Below, one piece after another: positions 60,493-60,820 of a DNA stretch of 60,820 nt. The notes under the pieces were generated by a model. It was given only the letters and a program-made list of their open reading frames with translations, searched no databases and was not told where the DNA came from. The stretch comes from an uncultured Pelagibacteraceae bacterium (GTDB lineage: Bacteria; Pseudomonadota; Alphaproteobacteria; Pelagibacterales; AG-422-B15), in NCBI GenBank assembly GCA_902578305.1, contig CACHCK010000006.1:1-60820 (forward strand). Reading direction: 5' to 3'. A program made the position numbers and the translations under genes. Within the stretch, counting starts at the first letter, position 1, and every line of letters begins with the position of its first letter.

Positions 60493-60820
60493 TGAGGCAT
60501 TCTAAATTTATCGTGACAAGCTTTGCAACTCGACCAAATTAAATTCTTCTGAGCCTCTTTTAATTCATCTCCTGTAAGGCTAGCAGCAATCTGGGTAAAT
60601 TTTTTAACTTTGTCTGAAGTTTCAATCATCAAAGCATTAAATTCATCTTTTTGAAGCCAAATAGTAGGCAAAGCTTCTGTATCATAACCTGTTTTTGAAT
60701 TTTCAGGAAAAAGATCAATGAGTTTATCGTAATTTGCGCTCATTTTTTCTGAAAGCTCTATGATTTTATCATTATTACCTTTTGCTATTTCTGCAGACAT
60801 TTTTTTTGCATGGCTATAAT
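60489..60820 (-). CDS. Cytochrome c' family protein, C-terminal part (5' end outside window)
   Basis: The frame is open on the minus strand from the window edge; the ATG at 60800 is internal or alternative, since in-frame codons (YSHAKK) continue to the edge. The helical-bundle body (KIIELSEKMSANYDKLIDLF, ALPTIWLQKDEFNALM) and C-terminal heme site SSCKACHDKFR near the last ten residues are typical of cytochrome c' (four-helix-bundle, CxxCH at the C terminus). Periplasmic; may bind NO or carry electrons. Signal peptide must lie beyond the window. Confidence 0.85.
   Translation of the reverse strand, partial: YSHAKKMSAEIAKGNNDKIIELSEKMSANYDKLIDLFPENSKTGYDTEALPTIWLQKDEFNALMIETSDKVKKFTQIAASLTGDELKEAQKNLIWSSCKACHDKFRMPH

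Noticed and set aside
1-60820. CRISPR array, prophage, integrated plasmid or defence island
   Set aside because: No regularly spaced short repeats, phage structural genes, integrases, restriction-modification or toxin-antitoxin genes were seen; the only long tandem repeats are coding (HAF and GGSS).

Overview
The window is AT-rich, tightly packed chromosomal DNA that fits a marine alphaproteobacterium with a streamlined genome. The class-level evidence is a GcrA cell-cycle regulator (26238-26693), a class I lysyl-tRNA synthetase, the block rpmH-rnpA-yidD-yidC-argB-dapD-dapE, the block ffs-dnaX-ybaB-recR, a TIGR02186-type membrane protein and a CycM-type membrane cytochrome c. The exact clade cannot be fixed by eye; an AT-rich oceanic lineage such as AEGEAN-169 or HIMB59-like is a guess. 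Genes are separated by a few bases or overlap, and almost every convergent pair abuts or shares its stop codons. I see no prophage, CRISPR array, rRNA or intact insertion sequence.

Layout. 1-4279: a plus-strand sugar operon (beta-lactamase-fold hydrolase, GPH sugar symporter, galactokinase, GH1 glycosidase). 4276-6246: DUF4864, PsiE-like protein and thiolase. 6437-8767: hotdog thioesterase, Nudix hydrolase, ProX-type tRNA deacylase and sugar nucleotidyltransferase. 8791-13520: acyl-CoA catabolism (dienoyl-CoA isomerase-like crotonase, MaoC hydratase, two acyl-CoA dehydrogenases, one DmdC-like). 13633-16964: TSUP exporter, TIGR02186 protein, CcdA and a dienoyl-CoA-reductase-like SDR. 16961-21047: SDR, TetR regulator, pyrD and lysS. 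21138-26049: folE, trkH, argF, argD and an ABC-2 permease. 26238-29532: gcrA, a 29-codon membrane sORF not called by length-based ORF finding, an M48 lipoprotein protease, an EamA exporter, tRNA-Arg(ACG) and a VTT membrane protein. 29609-34910: the rpmH-to-dapE block. 34911-35250: a gap holding two tandem membrane sORFs on the minus strand. 35251-38418: circularly permuted ATP-grasp, alpha-E and transglutaminase genes. 38419-46196: housekeeping (truA, fmt, def, recR, ybaB, dnaX, SRP RNA, nudC, pheA, kdsB, cycM). 46325-48471: a more GC-rich HAF-repeat autotransporter gene bracketed by a 23-bp direct repeat, the clearest acquired segment. 48570-53619: AmpG-like permease, cytoplasmic NlpC/P60 peptidase, and a locus built round a cupredoxin plus beta-helix lipoprotein. 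53640-60820: fatty-acid hydroxylase family protein, MarR-like regulator, cold-shock protein, MATE exporter, a divergent amino-acid ABC binding protein and permease, SelO, YjbQ and a truncated cytochrome c'.

How the genes work together. The cell appears to be an aerobic heterotroph that takes up small galactosides and amino acids, oxidises fatty acids including unsaturated and possibly methylthio-acyl-CoA substrates, and synthesises its own arginine, lysine/diaminopimelate, pyrimidines and phenylalanine. Items most worth a second look are the three membrane sORFs, two of them beside a predicted peptide- or amide-modifying cluster, the foreign HAF autotransporter, the cupredoxin/beta-helix lipoprotein locus, and the unusually short DnaX.
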